Assembly (NCBI RefSeq): GCF_003122385.1
Contig: NZ_CP029255.1
Coordinates: 62,001-126,000 of the forward strand
Direction of reading: 5' to 3'
Source: Flavobacterium crocinum
GTDB lineage: Bacteria; Bacteroidota; Bacteroidia; Flavobacteriales; Flavobacteriaceae
DNA length: 64,000 bases
Numbering within the stretch: position 1 is the stretch's first letter; the number at the start of each line of letters is the position of its first letter. The notes beneath the pieces were generated by a model. The model was not told the origin of the DNA. It ran no database searches and was given only the letters and a program-made list of their open reading frames with translations. The translations under genes were made by a program, and so were the position numbers. This document shows, one piece after another, positions 50,210 through 59,920 of the stretch.

Positions 50210-50740
50210 ATGATTAATGAAGTTATAAAAAAGAATGGAATTACTTATGGAATTGCTTTAGGAGTTATTCTGGCATTAATTACGGCAACTCTTTATGCTA
50301 TAGATCTTAAGTTATTTGTTTCTGGCTGGATAGGCGGACTTACTTTCGTTATTTATGTGGTAGTAGGAATCCTGCTACTTACCAAAACAAAAAAAGAGAT
50401 TAATGGATTTTTCTCTTTTAAAGATGCGTTTACCACTTTTTTTATAGCTACAATTATTGCGGTAGCTATTTCTTCATTATTTAGTATTGTATTATTTAAC
50501 GTAATTGATCCTGAGGCTAAAAACACTTTAAGTGAATTACTGGTTAAATACATGGCTGAAACTTTACAGAAATTTGGAACTCCTGCTTCTGCAATAAATG
50601 AAGCCTTAACCAAAATGAGAGAAAACAATCCTTTCTCGGTAACAGAACAATTAAAAGGACTGGTTTTCAGCCTTATTGGTTATTCAATTTTAGGATTAAT
50701 TTTAGCTGCATTTTTCAAAAGCAAATCGACACAAGAATAA
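50210..50740 (+). CDS. DUF4199 membrane protein
   Basis: Membrane protein of 176 residues with four hydrophobic segments at about 12-30, 36-56, 72-95 and 150-170. The DUF4199 signature is seen in KKNGITYGIALGVILALIT, TKKEINGFFSFKDAFTTFFI and GLVFSLIGYSILGLILAAF. Function unknown. The ATG at 50210 (MINEVIKKNG) is chosen over an in-frame ATG ten codons upstream because it matches the family start. It is followed by the GT2 gene with 8 bases between, a pairing that recurs in Bacteroidota. Confidence 0.88.
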   Translation: MINEVIKKNGITYGIALGVILALITATLYAIDLKLFVSGWIGGLTFVIYVVVGILLLTKTKKEINGFFSFKDAFTTFFIATIIAVAISSLFSIVLFNVIDPEAKNTLSELLVKYMAETLQKFGTPASAINEALTKMRENNPFSVTEQLKGLVFSLIGYSILGLILAAFFKSKSTQE

Positions 50741-50748
50741 AAATATAA

Positions 50749-51705
50749 ATGAATTTATCTATACTTATACCGCTTCTAAACGAGGAGGAATCACTTCAGG
50801 AACTCTACACATGGATCATTAAAGTGATGCAATCTAACAATTACTCTTATGAAATCATTTTTGTAGATGATGGTAGTACAGATAATTCCTGGCAGATCAT
50901 TGAAGGTTTTTCTAATGAAAATCCGAATGTAAAAGGCATTCGTTTTATGAAAAACTTTGGAAAATCCCAGGCTTTACATGCTGGTTTTGCAAAAGCAAAA
51001 GGTGATGTTATCATTACAATGGATGCCGATTTACAGGACAGCCCTGATGAGATTCCTGAATTATATGAAATGATTACAGCTCAGAAATACGATTTGGTTT
51101 CCGGATGGAAAAAGAAACGTTACGATTCTGTTGTAGCCAAAAATCTTCCATCAAAATTATTTAACTGGGCCGCCAGAAAAACTTCGGGTGTTGAGTTAAA
51201 TGATTTTAACTGCGGATTAAAAGCGTATAAAAATGCGGTTGTGAAAAACGTTGAAGTTTCTGGTGAAATGCACCGTTACATTCCTGTTTTAGCCAAAAAT
51301 GCCGGATTTAATAAAATAGGTGAAAAAGTGGTTATACACCAGGCCAGAAAATATGGTGAAACTAAATTCGGAATGGAACGTTTTATAAATGGATTCCTGG
51401 ATTTAATTACAATCTGGTTTTTATCTCGTTTTGGAAAAAGACCAATGCACTTGTTTGGAGCTATCGGTTCTATCATGTTTATCATCGGATTTTTATCTGC
51501 CGGATATATTGGAGTTTCAAAACTATACCATATGTATAACGGAATGAAATATTCTTTGGTGACCAATAATCCCTGGTTCTATATCGCATTAACCACAATG
51601 ATCTTAGGAACTCAGCTTTTCCTTGCTGGCTTTCTGGGAGAAATTATTTTGAGAACCAAAAACAATGAAGAAAGATATAAAGTAGCACGCGAAGTGAATT
51701 TTTGA
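50749..51705 (+). CDS. GT2 glycosyltransferase with C-terminal membrane helices
   Basis: Polyprenyl-phosphate glycosyltransferase-type protein of 318 residues. The GT-A domain (1-225) has LSILIPLLNEEESLQELYTW, the DDGSTDN motif, ITMDADLQDSPDEI (the metal-binding DxD region) and DFNCGLKAYK. Two membrane helices at about 232-256 and 272-295 follow. This architecture fits the DPM1/GtrB/ArnC group that loads sugars on undecaprenyl phosphate. The donor is unknown. It is co-transcribed with the DUF4199 gene. Confidence 0.9.
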   Translation: MNLSILIPLLNEEESLQELYTWIIKVMQSNNYSYEIIFVDDGSTDNSWQIIEGFSNENPNVKGIRFMKNFGKSQALHAGFAKAKGDVIITMDADLQDSPDEIPELYEMITAQKYDLVSGWKKKRYDSVVAKNLPSKLFNWAARKTSGVELNDFNCGLKAYKNAVVKNVEVSGEMHRYIPVLAKNAGFNKIGEKVVIHQARKYGETKFGMERFINGFLDLITIWFLSRFGKRPMHLFGAIGSIMFIIGFLSAGYIGVSKLYHMYNGMKYSLVTNNPWFYIALTTMILGTQLFLAGFLGEIILRTKNNEERYKVAREVNF

Positions 51706-51790
51706 TACCAATCAGGAAAAAATAATCTTTTTGAGTCAAACGAAACTTTAAAGAAAAACTACCTTTATTAAAACATAAAAGAAAATTTAC

Positions 51791-53518
51791 ATGAACATAG
51801 CACCTAATATTTTAAACGCTGTAAATGAATGGCTGACTCCTACGTTTGACCAAGAAACGCAGGCAGCAGTAAAAGAATTAATGACAACTTCTCCTAAAGA
51901 CCTTGAAGAAAGTTTTTATAAAAACTTAGAATTTGGTACTGGAGGCATGAGAGGTGTTATGGGTGTTGGAAACAACAGAATCAACAAATATACGCTTGGA
52001 AAAAATACTCAGGGATTATCTGATTATTTGCATAAAGTTTTTCCAAACGAACCGTTGAAAGTAGTTATTGCTTACGATTGCCGCCATAACAGTAATACAC
52101 TTGCAAAAGTTGTAGCAGATGTATTTTCTGCAAACGGAATTCAGGTTTATTTGTTTTCTGATTTAAGACCAACTCCGGAATTGTCTTTCGCTCTTAAATA
52201 TTTAAAATGCCAATGCGGAATTGTTCTTACCGCTTCACACAATCCGCCGGAATATAACGGATATAAAGTGTACTGGCAGGATGGCGGACAAATTGTTCCT
52301 CCGCAAGACGGTGAAATTATTCAGGTAATCGAAAGTTTAGATTACGATAAAATCAAATTCAATGCAAATGAAAGCCTGATTCAGTATATTGATATTGAAA
52401 TCGACAAAGCATTCATAAAATCATCAATCGAAAACGCAAGTTTTAATACTCCGGCTGAAGCAAAAGACAACCTTCATATTGTTTTTACTTCTCTTCACGG
52501 AACTTCTATAAAATCTATTCCGGATGTTTTATCTCAGGCTGGTTACAAAAACGTTCACATTGTTCCAGAACAAGCAATTCCAGACGGAGATTTCCCTACT
52601 GTAAAATCTCCAAACCCGGAGGAACCTGAAGCTTTAACAATGGCAATTGCTTTAGCAGAAAAAACAAATTCAGACATTGTTGTAGGAACAGATCCTGATT
52701 GTGACCGTTTAGGTGTTGCAGTTAGAGACAATGACGGTAAATTAATTCTGCTTAACGGAAACCAAACGATGGTTTTGATGACTTCTTTCTTATTGAAACA
52801 ATGGAAAAAAGCTGGAAAAATCAACGGAAAACAATTCGTAGGCTCTACTATTGTTTCAACTCCAATGATTATGGAATTAGCAACAAGTTATGGCGTTGAA
52901 TGCAAAGTTGGTTTAACAGGATTTAAATGGATCGCTAAAATGATCAAAGATTTTCCAGAACTTCAATTTATTGGAGGTGGTGAAGAAAGTTTTGGTTTTA
53001 TGGTTGGTGATGCTGTTAGAGATAAAGATGCAGTTGCTGCTACTTTATTAATATGCGAAGTTGCCGCTCAGGCTAAAGCCGCAGGAAGTTCTGTTTACAA
53101 AGAACTTTTACAGCTTTATGTTGAAAATGGTTTCTACAAAGAATTCTTAGTTTCATTAACTAAAAAAGGAATGGAAGGTTTAGAAGAAATTAATCAGATG
53201 ATGATTAATTTACGTCAAAATCCTTTAAAAGAAATCAACGGTCAGCGTGTAATTATGGTCGAAGACTACCAATCATCTACCGCATTGAATTTATTGACAA
53301 ACGAAGAATCTTCTATGGATATTCCAAAATCAAACGTATTGATTTATTATACAGAAGACGGTTCTAAAATTTGCGCAAGACCAAGTGGAACTGAACCTAA
53401 AATTAAATTCTATATCAGTGTAAATGCCGAATTAGAATCGGTTGCTGATTTTGATGAAGCAGAAAGCTTCTTAGATCAGAAAATCCAGAACATCATTGCT
53501 GATATGCAATTGAAATAA
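51791..53518 (+). CDS. Phosphohexomutase (phosphoglucomutase/phosphomannomutase type)
   Basis: Alpha-D-phosphohexomutase of 575 residues, a PgcA/PGM2-like enzyme that interconverts hexose 1- and 6-phosphates. Four domain landmarks are complete: the sugar/phosphoserine segment [20 protein letters not shown] with the active serine, the metal loop [17 protein letters not shown], the sugar-binding loop [16 protein letters not shown], and the phosphate-binding loop [19 protein letters not shown]. The substrate is probably glucose phosphate. It is followed by a palindrome and a terminator. Confidence 0.93.
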   Translation: MNIAPNILNAVNEWLTPTFDQETQAAVKELMTTSPKDLEESFYKNLEFGTGGMRGVMGVGNNRINKYTLGKNTQGLSDYLHKVFPNEPLKVVIAYDCRHNSNTLAKVVADVFSANGIQVYLFSDLRPTPELSFALKYLKCQCGIVLTASHNPPEYNGYKVYWQDGGQIVPPQDGEIIQVIESLDYDKIKFNANESLIQYIDIEIDKAFIKSSIENASFNTPAEAKDNLHIVFTSLHGTSIKSIPDVLSQAGYKNVHIVPEQAIPDGDFPTVKSPNPEEPEALTMAIALAEKTNSDIVVGTDPDCDRLGVAVRDNDGKLILLNGNQTMVLMTSFLLKQWKKAGKINGKQFVGSTIVSTPMIMELATSYGVECKVGLTGFKWIAKMIKDFPELQFIGGGEESFGFMVGDAVRDKDAVAATLLICEVAAQAKAAGSSVYKELLQLYVENGFYKEFLVSLTKKGMEGLEEINQMMINLRQNPLKEINGQRVIMVEDYQSSTALNLLTNEESSMDIPKSNVLIYYTEDGSKICARPSGTEPKIKFYISVNAELESVADFDEAESFLDQKIQNIIADMQLK

Positions 53519-53555
53519 TAAAATGAGTGACAAACTCTTTACATATCTATCATAA

Positions 53556-53578
53556 TTTTGCACACACTGTGTGCAAAA
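53556..53578. repeat. 10-bp perfect palindrome
   Basis: TTTTGCACAC-ACT-GTGTGCAAAA, 38 bases after the phosphohexomutase stop. It could be a protein-binding site or a small RNA hairpin; the separate terminator follows at 53600. Confidence 0.65.
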
Positions 53579-53599
53579 TAGATTAAATTCAATTTTTAG

Positions 53600-53645
53600 A
53601 ACTCTGATTTACATTTATAACAAATGCAAATCAGAGTTTTTTTGA
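53600..53645 (+). terminator. Terminator after the phosphohexomutase gene
   Basis: AACTCTGATTT / AAATCAGAGTT stem with a 16-nt loop region and a T-run on the plus strand. Confidence 0.8.
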
Positions 53646-53794
53646 TAAAAAAAAGCCAAAAAAAATTGAAACCAAACCAATTGGATTAATTTTGTGAGGT
53701 AAAAACTCAAAAAAAACAATCTAATTATAACCAAAAAAAAATGCTGGAATTCAAAAGAAACTCAGCATAACAGAAAAAAAATATTCAAATTTAA

Positions 53795-55624
53795 ATGAGT
53801 AATTTCAAAAAAATAGTTCCTTTTATATATCCATATAAAAAATACGCATTCTTAAACATTTTCTTTAATGTTTTATATGCACTTTTCAGCACCCTTTCTT
53901 TTGTTGCTTTAATACCAATGCTTCAGGTTTTGTTTGACAAAACAAAAGCGAATCATGTAAAACCTGTATTTACAGGAATCTTAGACCTGAAAGAATACGG
54001 AGAAAACTATTTAAGTTACTATATAACTACAACGAAAGGTACTCACGAATCCGGTTACATTTTGGGAATTATGGTAACGATCATAATTTCGATTTTCTTA
54101 TTAAAAAACCTGGCAGATTATCTGGCAATGTTTTTTATCAACTTTTTACGAAACGGAGTTTTAAGAGACATGCGTAATGCATTGTATAAAAAAACACTGG
54201 AACTTCCTTTGGCTTTTTATTCTGAGAAAAGAAAAGGAGATGTTATTTCGAGAATTTCTGCAGACGTAAACGAGGTTCAGACTTCATTTTTAGCTATCCT
54301 GGAACTTATCGTAAAAGAACCTTTGACTATCATTTTTACGATAACCGCAATGTTGATTATTAGTGCTAAACTGACTTTGTTCGTTTTTATTTTTATTCCT
54401 ATTTCCGGATATATTATCTCATTGATTGGAAAACAGCTTAAAAAACAATCCAGCAAAGCACAGGAAGAACAAGGAAAATTTTTATCGACAATCGAAGAAA
54501 CGATTGGCGGATTGAAAGTGGTAAAAGGTTACAATTCTGAAAACTATTTCAATACTGTTTTTCAGGATTCTACAAAACGTTTTTTTGATTTATCCAACAG
54601 CATCGGAAATCGTCAAAATTTAGCCTCACCTGCCAGCGAATTTATGGGAATTACTGTAATTGCTATTTTACTTTGGTACGGAGGTCAAATGGTTTTAATT
54701 GACAAAACTCTTGAAGGCGCCGCTTTTATCGCTTACATGGGATTAGCTTACAACATTCTTACACCAGCAAAAGCAATTTCTAAAGCTTCTTATGGTGTCA
54801 AAAGAGGAAATGCCGCTGCAGAACGTGTGTTGGAAATTCTAGATCAGGAAAACTCAATTACCAGTAAAGAAAATGCTATCGAAAAAACAACTTTTGATGA
54901 CAATATCAACATTCAAAATGTTAACTTTAAATATGAAGAAGAAATGGTTTTAAAAGACTTTTCTCTAAAAATTAAAAAAGGACAAACTGTTGCGCTTGTT
55001 GGTCAGTCAGGAAGTGGAAAAAGTACAATAGCCAATTTACTGACTCGTTTTTATGATGTAAATGACGGAACTATTTCTATTGACGGAATCAATATTAAAG
55101 ATTTTAACCTGCAATCACTTCGCGGTTTAATGGGATTGGTTACTCAGGACAGTATTTTATTTAATGATACTATTAAAGCTAATATTTCGTTAGGAAAATT
55201 AGATGCTACAGATGATGAAATTATTGAAGCTTTGAAAATCGCTAATGCTTACGAATTTGTAAAAGATCTTCCAGCCGGAATTTATACCAATATCGGAGAC
55301 AGTGGAAACAAACTTTCAGGCGGACAAAGACAACGTTTATCAATTGCTCGTGCAGTATTGAAAAATCCACCGATTATGATTCTGGACGAAGCAACATCAG
55401 CTTTGGATACTGAAAGCGAAAAATTTGTTCAGGTTGCCTTAGAAAATATGATGCAAAACAGAACTTCTATTGTAATTGCGCATCGCCTTTCAACGATTCA
55501 GAAAGCAGATGTCATTGTAGTAATGCAAAAAGGAAAAATTGTTGAACAAGGAACGCATGAACAATTAATTGCTCTAAACGGCACTTACAACAAACTGGTA
55601 ACGATGCAGTCATTCGAGTCGTAA
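53795..55624 (+). CDS. ABC exporter, half-transporter (MsbA-like)
   Basis: Fused permease-ATPase of 609 residues. The N-terminal part (about 1-340) carries six membrane segments, with EKRKGDVISRISADVNEVQT typical of the type IV exporter coupling region. The ATPase (about 355-609) has Walker A ALVGQSGSGKSTIANL, signature KLSGGQRQRLSIARAVL, Walker B IMILDEATSALD and IVIAHRLSTIQKADVIVV. It probably exports a lipid, as MsbA does, though drug export cannot be excluded. It acts as a homodimer. It is monocistronic with a long AT-rich leader (53646-53794). Confidence 0.9.
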   Translation: MSNFKKIVPFIYPYKKYAFLNIFFNVLYALFSTLSFVALIPMLQVLFDKTKANHVKPVFTGILDLKEYGENYLSYYITTTKGTHESGYILGIMVTIIISIFLLKNLADYLAMFFINFLRNGVLRDMRNALYKKTLELPLAFYSEKRKGDVISRISADVNEVQTSFLAILELIVKEPLTIIFTITAMLIISAKLTLFVFIFIPISGYIISLIGKQLKKQSSKAQEEQGKFLSTIEETIGGLKVVKGYNSENYFNTVFQDSTKRFFDLSNSIGNRQNLASPASEFMGITVIAILLWYGGQMVLIDKTLEGAAFIAYMGLAYNILTPAKAISKASYGVKRGNAAAERVLEILDQENSITSKENAIEKTTFDDNINIQNVNFKYEEEMVLKDFSLKIKKGQTVALVGQSGSGKSTIANLLTRFYDVNDGTISIDGINIKDFNLQSLRGLMGLVTQDSILFNDTIKANISLGKLDATDDEIIEALKIANAYEFVKDLPAGIYTNIGDSGNKLSGGQRQRLSIARAVLKNPPIMILDEATSALDTESEKFVQVALENMMQNRTSIVIAHRLSTIQKADVIVVMQKGKIVEQGTHEQLIALNGTYNKLVTMQSFES

Positions 55625-55643
55625 AACAATCTCAAAATATCTT

Positions 55644-55693
55644 ACACAGATTAAGGAAATATTAAAACTGAGTTTAATTTCTTTAATCTGTGT
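55644..55693. repeat. ACACAGATTAA hairpin
   Basis: ACACAGATTAA..GAAAT at 55644 pairs with ATTTC..TTAATCTGTGT ending 55693. The arms resemble the GCCACAGATT family. It may serve as terminator of the exporter gene. Confidence 0.65.
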
Positions 55694-55747
55694 TTATTTT
55701 TCATAACTTTAGGTTAGTTAAAGAATAAATCATTTAACCTCAATAAA

Positions 55748-56449
55748 ATGTATCTTAACAACCCTAATCTTACTCTTCCTAAAGATCCCGATACTGTAGT
55801 TTGGAAATATCTGGATTTATCAAAATTTTTGGATTTACTGCTTTCGAAAAAGTTATTCATGTCACGATCTGATAAATTCGAAGACCAATATGAAGGCACT
55901 TTCAGCGAGCCTACTTACGAAGAAATCAAGAAATTAGCGATCGATAATCCTGAGTTCCTTAATTATTACAAAACACACAGGGAACAAGTTGCTGTAAGCA
56001 GTTGGCATATTAACGAATACGAATCATTTGCCATGTGGCAGATTTTCACTCAAAACAGTGAAGGACTTGCCATTCAGTCTACAATCGGGCGATTGCAGAA
56101 AGCGGTTAAACCTGAAAACAATTTTGATCAGTATATCGGCGAAGTCAATTATATCGATTATAAAAAAGAATATATTCCTTTTGAAGACTTATTCTTTCCC
56201 TTTTTATTTAAAAGAAAAAGTTTTCAATATGAAAGAGAAGTCCGCATTCTAACCGACACCTCAAAAAGTGATATAAAACTCAACGACGGTTTAAAAATTA
56301 ATGTCGACATCAATCAATTAATCGAAAAGATTTACATTCATCCAAAATCAGAGAACTGGTATAAAAAACTGGTTATTGAATTGGTGGAACGCTTAGGCTT
56401 TGATTTTGAAATCGAGAAATCAGATTTGGAAAGTGATATTTTGATTTAG
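55748..56449 (+). CDS. DUF2971 protein
   Basis: Protein of 233 residues fitting the DUF2971 family: VVWKYLDLSKFLDLLLSKKL and FMSRSDKFEDQYEGTFSEP near the start (the conserved D-x-x-E-G region), VSSWHINEYESFAMWQIFTQ in the middle and RKSFQYEREVRILTD late. The family is found near phage defence and mobile genes as well as elsewhere, and its function is unknown. No further defence-type gene adjoins. A TTAACC-rich leader precedes the ATG. Confidence 0.85.
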   Translation: MYLNNPNLTLPKDPDTVVWKYLDLSKFLDLLLSKKLFMSRSDKFEDQYEGTFSEPTYEEIKKLAIDNPEFLNYYKTHREQVAVSSWHINEYESFAMWQIFTQNSEGLAIQSTIGRLQKAVKPENNFDQYIGEVNYIDYKKEYIPFEDLFFPFLFKRKSFQYEREVRILTDTSKSDIKLNDGLKINVDINQLIEKIYIHPKSENWYKKLVIELVERLGFDFEIEKSDLESDILI

Positions 56450-56632
56450 AGATGCTAAGATTCTGAGTTACTGAGATACTAAGTTTTTTTTAGCCACAGA
56501 TTACACGGATTAAAAAGATTTTTTTTTCAAAACATAAATAAAGCCTGTTAAAAATTATATTTTCAACAGGCTTTATTTAGCTCAAAGATGGGAAAATCTT
56601 AGAATCTTAGCATCTCAGAACCTTAGTAGCTT
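56450..56632. repeat. Composite inverted-repeat block
   Basis: AGATGCTAAGATTCT(G)AG at about 56450 is matched in reverse by CTTAGAATCTTAGCATCT at about 56598-56615. Between them lie one GCCACAGATT arm (about 56494) and a hairpin AATAAAGCCTGTT / AACAGGCTTTATT (56537-56578) that can act as a bidirectional terminator. The block fills the gap between DUF2971 and the convergent lipoprotein gene. Confidence 0.7.
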
Positions 56633-56634
56633 AC

Positions 56635-57354
56635 TTAGATAGGTTTATAACTTTTAACTTCCCATTTTTTTGAAGCTAAATCTATATAATTATAATGCAA
56701 AACATCATTTTTATCAAACTGACCATTTTGGTTGGTATCTTCGATTGTTCTAAAATACAGACGGTTTTTAGATTCGATTAAATTCCAGTCTACTAATTCT
56801 TCCAGATCTGCCGAGACTTTGGTAAAATTTTCTCCGCTGATATCACTTAAGTACAACGTTTTAATATCGCTGGTATCAATTTTCCCATCTTTGTTAGTAT
56901 CAGAATCTGTCAGCGTGTAAACCATTACATTATTATGAGTTCTGTCTGCAACTGTTTTTAAATACGTTGCTGTTAGAATTAAAACCGGTTTATCTGATAA
57001 AGGACGAATTGAATCTGAATCTACTTGTTGGAATTTCAAATTTTGCAAATAACCTGTAATTTCATATTCGCCTAAATTAGAAATCGTAAAACTCACATCG
57101 TTTACACTCGAAGATCCGTAACGTGCTTTTGAGCCTCTTTCAAAAACTCTTAAATCTCCCACAGGATGAATCAAGTAATTGGTTCCTTCCATTTGAATTG
57201 GCAAATCGGCAATTTCAATTTGAGTCGTATCTGTTTTGGCAATACTTACCTTGTTTGAAACATCATAACTTACTTTTGGCTTTTTTACTTCCTCACGGCA
57301 ACTAATTACGGTTCCGACAAGGATTAGGGCGATATATTTAAAATACTTTTTCAT
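56635..57354 (-). CDS. Lipoprotein with two EF-hand-like calcium motifs
   Basis: Unrecognised lipoprotein of 239 residues: lipobox TVISC (about residue 19). Two acidic loops of EF-hand/dockerin type stand out: DSDTNKDGKIDTSD (about residues 149-162) and EDTNQNGQFDKNDV (about 206-219), each with the D-x-N/D-x-D/N-G-x-x-D spacing that binds calcium. The rest is beta-rich. No family name is assigned. It is convergent with DUF2971 and is followed upstream by the TonB-dependent receptor gene on the same strand, 89 bases away, which might be co-regulated. Confidence 0.7.
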   Translation of the reverse strand: MKKYFKYIALILVGTVISCREEVKKPKVSYDVSNKVSIAKTDTTQIEIADLPIQMEGTNYLIHPVGDLRVFERGSKARYGSSSVNDVSFTISNLGEYEITGYLQNLKFQQVDSDSIRPLSDKPVLILTATYLKTVADRTHNNVMVYTLTDSDTNKDGKIDTSDIKTLYLSDISGENFTKVSADLEELVDWNLIESKNRLYFRTIEDTNQNGQFDKNDVLHYNYIDLASKKWEVKSYKPI

Positions 57355-57443
57355 CTACAACGATTATATACGATTACCAAATATACTATTTTTGATTGTA
57401 ATTTCTGTTTTTATTGAATTTTACTAAGCAATTATAAAAGCGA

Positions 57444-59909
57444 TTATAACCTCGCATTAATCTTAACGTTAAAAACCCTCGAAGTCATATAATTTGGAAT
57501 CGCATATTGATTTTTAGAATATACATCACGAACCCAGGTATTGGTAATCGCATTTTGATTATTAAAAAGATTGAAAATTTCTAATCCTACAGCTAATTCT
57601 TTAAAATTTTTCAGCCAGCCTTTTTTTGTGTTTTGTGTACTGCTGTCAACAAAAACTTTAGCAAAACCAATATCAGCCCTTCTGTAATCATTTAACCTGC
57701 TTTGATACAAATACGGATCAGAATAAGCTGGCGCTCCGCCCGGAAGACCTGTATTGTAAACTAAATTCAGATATACTTTTACACTTGGAATATTCGGCAT
57801 ATAATCCTGAAACAGCATCGCAAATTTCAATCTTTGGTCTGTCGGACGGGCAATATATCCTTTGTTTTCGTAATTTTCCTCCGTTTTCATATAACCAAAA
57901 CTCACCCACGATTCTGTTCCTGGAACAAATTCTCCATTCAGCCTAAAATCTAAACCTTGCGCATAAGCTTTAGCATTATTATTGGCTACATAACGAATTC
58001 GGACATTATCAATAGAATATACATTGACATCTGAAAGTGATTTATAATAAAGCTCTGTAACCCATTTAAAAGGGCGATTCCACATTCTAAAATTATAATC
58101 GTTGCTCAAAACGACATGAACCGCTTCCTGCGCTTTCACATTCGGGTTTACCACTCCATCCAAATCACGGAGTTCTCTGTAAAATGGCGGTTGATGATAT
58201 AATCCTCCAGAAATCCTGAAAACCATATCACGCTCCCAATCCGGTTTTATGGCAAACTGCGCACGCGGACTTACCACAGTTTGATTTTTTCCTTCTTCAG
58301 AGACTCCTGAAACATTCCAGCTCTGAAAACGAGCTCCAAGATGGTACCAAACTCTACTTGAACCTATTTCAGTTTGTTTGTTCCATTGTGCATAACCAGA
58401 AAACCTATTGATTGTATTGAAATTTGTGGCGCGAATATCCTGATAAGGCAATAACGGTCCAGTATAAGGACTATAAGGCTGATTATTTTCTGGCAAAATT
58501 GCGATTGGCGGATTTATAGAGAATCCGGCAGAATCAATCATTTCCCACTCTACTACTCTATCCCGAATAGATTCTCTAGTATATTTTAAGCCAAATTCCA
58601 GCTGACTTTCTTTCCACTCTTTTGTCCCTTTTAATTCGATATTAGCAATTAATGCATCCAAATCATTTCGGGCATGATTTAGTTGCGAACCAATTCCACG
58701 CGTAAAATCTATTGCAGATGGATCTGTTGGATTTTCAGGATCAACATTTCCTAAACGATATTGCGCTAAAATATCAAAATGCTCTTTCTCTGTTGTATGA
58801 AATAAGGAACCAATTAGCTTTAGCGTAAGCGAAGACGAAGCTTTATAAGTTGTTTTCAAAGCACCAAAATAAGTATCATATTGGTCTTTTTCCTGACCTT
58901 GATAATAAACCGCAAGCGCCATCGGCTGATCAATTGTTCCGAATTTAGTTTCGCGGGTTAAAGGCTGATACAGATATTTATTTTCTGAAATATTTCCAAG
59001 AAAACTCATCTGCCATTTTTCAGAAATATCATAATTAATATTCGTCTGAATATCTCCAAAAGTCGGCGTATAATTGGTTTGCGTATCCTGACTATTTACC
59101 AACAGACTATTATTTCGGTAACGAACTCCCGTTACAGCTGACCATTTTTTATTTTTAGAAACCAAATCTACAGAAGCGCTTCCGCCCAAAAAACTGGCTT
59201 CAAACGAAGCGCCAAACTGAGTTGGTTTTCTATACGTAATATCTAAAACCGAAGACAATTTATCGCCAAATTTTGCCTGAAATCCACCAGCAGAAAATTC
59301 AACATTTTGCACCAAATCGGTATTGGTAAAACTCAAACCTTCCTGCTGTCCTGAACGAATTAAAAACGGACGATATACTTCAACTTCATTCACATAAACC
59401 AGATTTTCGTCATAATTCCCTCCGCGAACCATATATTGTGAACTTAATTCATTATTGGAATTTACACCCGGAAGCGTTTTCAGAACATTTTCGATTCCCG
59501 CATTGGCTCCCGGAATCTTTTTTATGGTTTCAGTATCAATAGTTGCAATTCCCTGAACTCGTTTTCTATTTCCCGAAGAAACAAAAACTTCCCCCATTTG
59601 TTCCTGAGAATTGTTCATAATCGGATTAAAAACAAAAACTTCATTTGTTTTTAAATTAACCGTTAAACTGATCATTTTTAAAGAAACATGGGTAAATATC
59701 AGAGAGACCTTTCTATTGGAAGGAACTGTAATTTCAAAAAAACCATTCGAATCAGATTGCACAGAATTTCCCTGCGAAGAAATATTTACATTTGAGACAG
59801 GATGTTTGTCTGTATCTAAAATGACTCCTTTAATACTGGCCGTCTGCGCTAATGAAATACAGCTGACAAATACGAAAAGAAAAGCGAATATAAACCTGTT
59901 ATGATTCAA
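57444..59909 (-). CDS. TonB-dependent receptor with carboxypeptidase-regulatory-like domain
   Basis: Outer-membrane receptor of 821 residues. A signal peptide ends CISLAQ (about 22), then comes an N-terminal CarboxypepD_reg-like Ig domain (about 24-105, IKGVILDTDKHPVSNVNISS), plug (about 120-230, TETIKKIPGANAGIENVLKT, SQYMVRGGNYDENLVYVN, FSAGGFQAKFGDKLSSVLDI) and barrel (to residue 821, ending TSRVFNVKINARL). No SusD partner is present, so it is a non-Sus receptor; the cargo is unknown. It is 11 bases after an M23 peptidase gene in the same direction, and the two are probably one operon. Confidence 0.92.
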   Translation of the reverse strand: MNHNRFIFAFLFVFVSCISLAQTASIKGVILDTDKHPVSNVNISSQGNSVQSDSNGFFEITVPSNRKVSLIFTHVSLKMISLTVNLKTNEVFVFNPIMNNSQEQMGEVFVSSGNRKRVQGIATIDTETIKKIPGANAGIENVLKTLPGVNSNNELSSQYMVRGGNYDENLVYVNEVEVYRPFLIRSGQQEGLSFTNTDLVQNVEFSAGGFQAKFGDKLSSVLDITYRKPTQFGASFEASFLGGSASVDLVSKNKKWSAVTGVRYRNNSLLVNSQDTQTNYTPTFGDIQTNINYDISEKWQMSFLGNISENKYLYQPLTRETKFGTIDQPMALAVYYQGQEKDQYDTYFGALKTTYKASSSLTLKLIGSLFHTTEKEHFDILAQYRLGNVDPENPTDPSAIDFTRGIGSQLNHARNDLDALIANIELKGTKEWKESQLEFGLKYTRESIRDRVVEWEMIDSAGFSINPPIAILPENNQPYSPYTGPLLPYQDIRATNFNTINRFSGYAQWNKQTEIGSSRVWYHLGARFQSWNVSGVSEEGKNQTVVSPRAQFAIKPDWERDMVFRISGGLYHQPPFYRELRDLDGVVNPNVKAQEAVHVVLSNDYNFRMWNRPFKWVTELYYKSLSDVNVYSIDNVRIRYVANNNAKAYAQGLDFRLNGEFVPGTESWVSFGYMKTEENYENKGYIARPTDQRLKFAMLFQDYMPNIPSVKVYLNLVYNTGLPGGAPAYSDPYLYQSRLNDYRRADIGFAKVFVDSSTQNTKKGWLKNFKELAVGLEIFNLFNNQNAITNTWVRDVYSKNQYAIPNYMTSRVFNVKINARL

Positions 59910-59920
59910 AGATTAGGGTT

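Noticed and set aside
55748..56449. DUF2971 gene as part of a phage-defence system
   Set aside because: No partner with a defence-type domain is adjacent; the neighbours are an ABC exporter and a lipoprotein gene.
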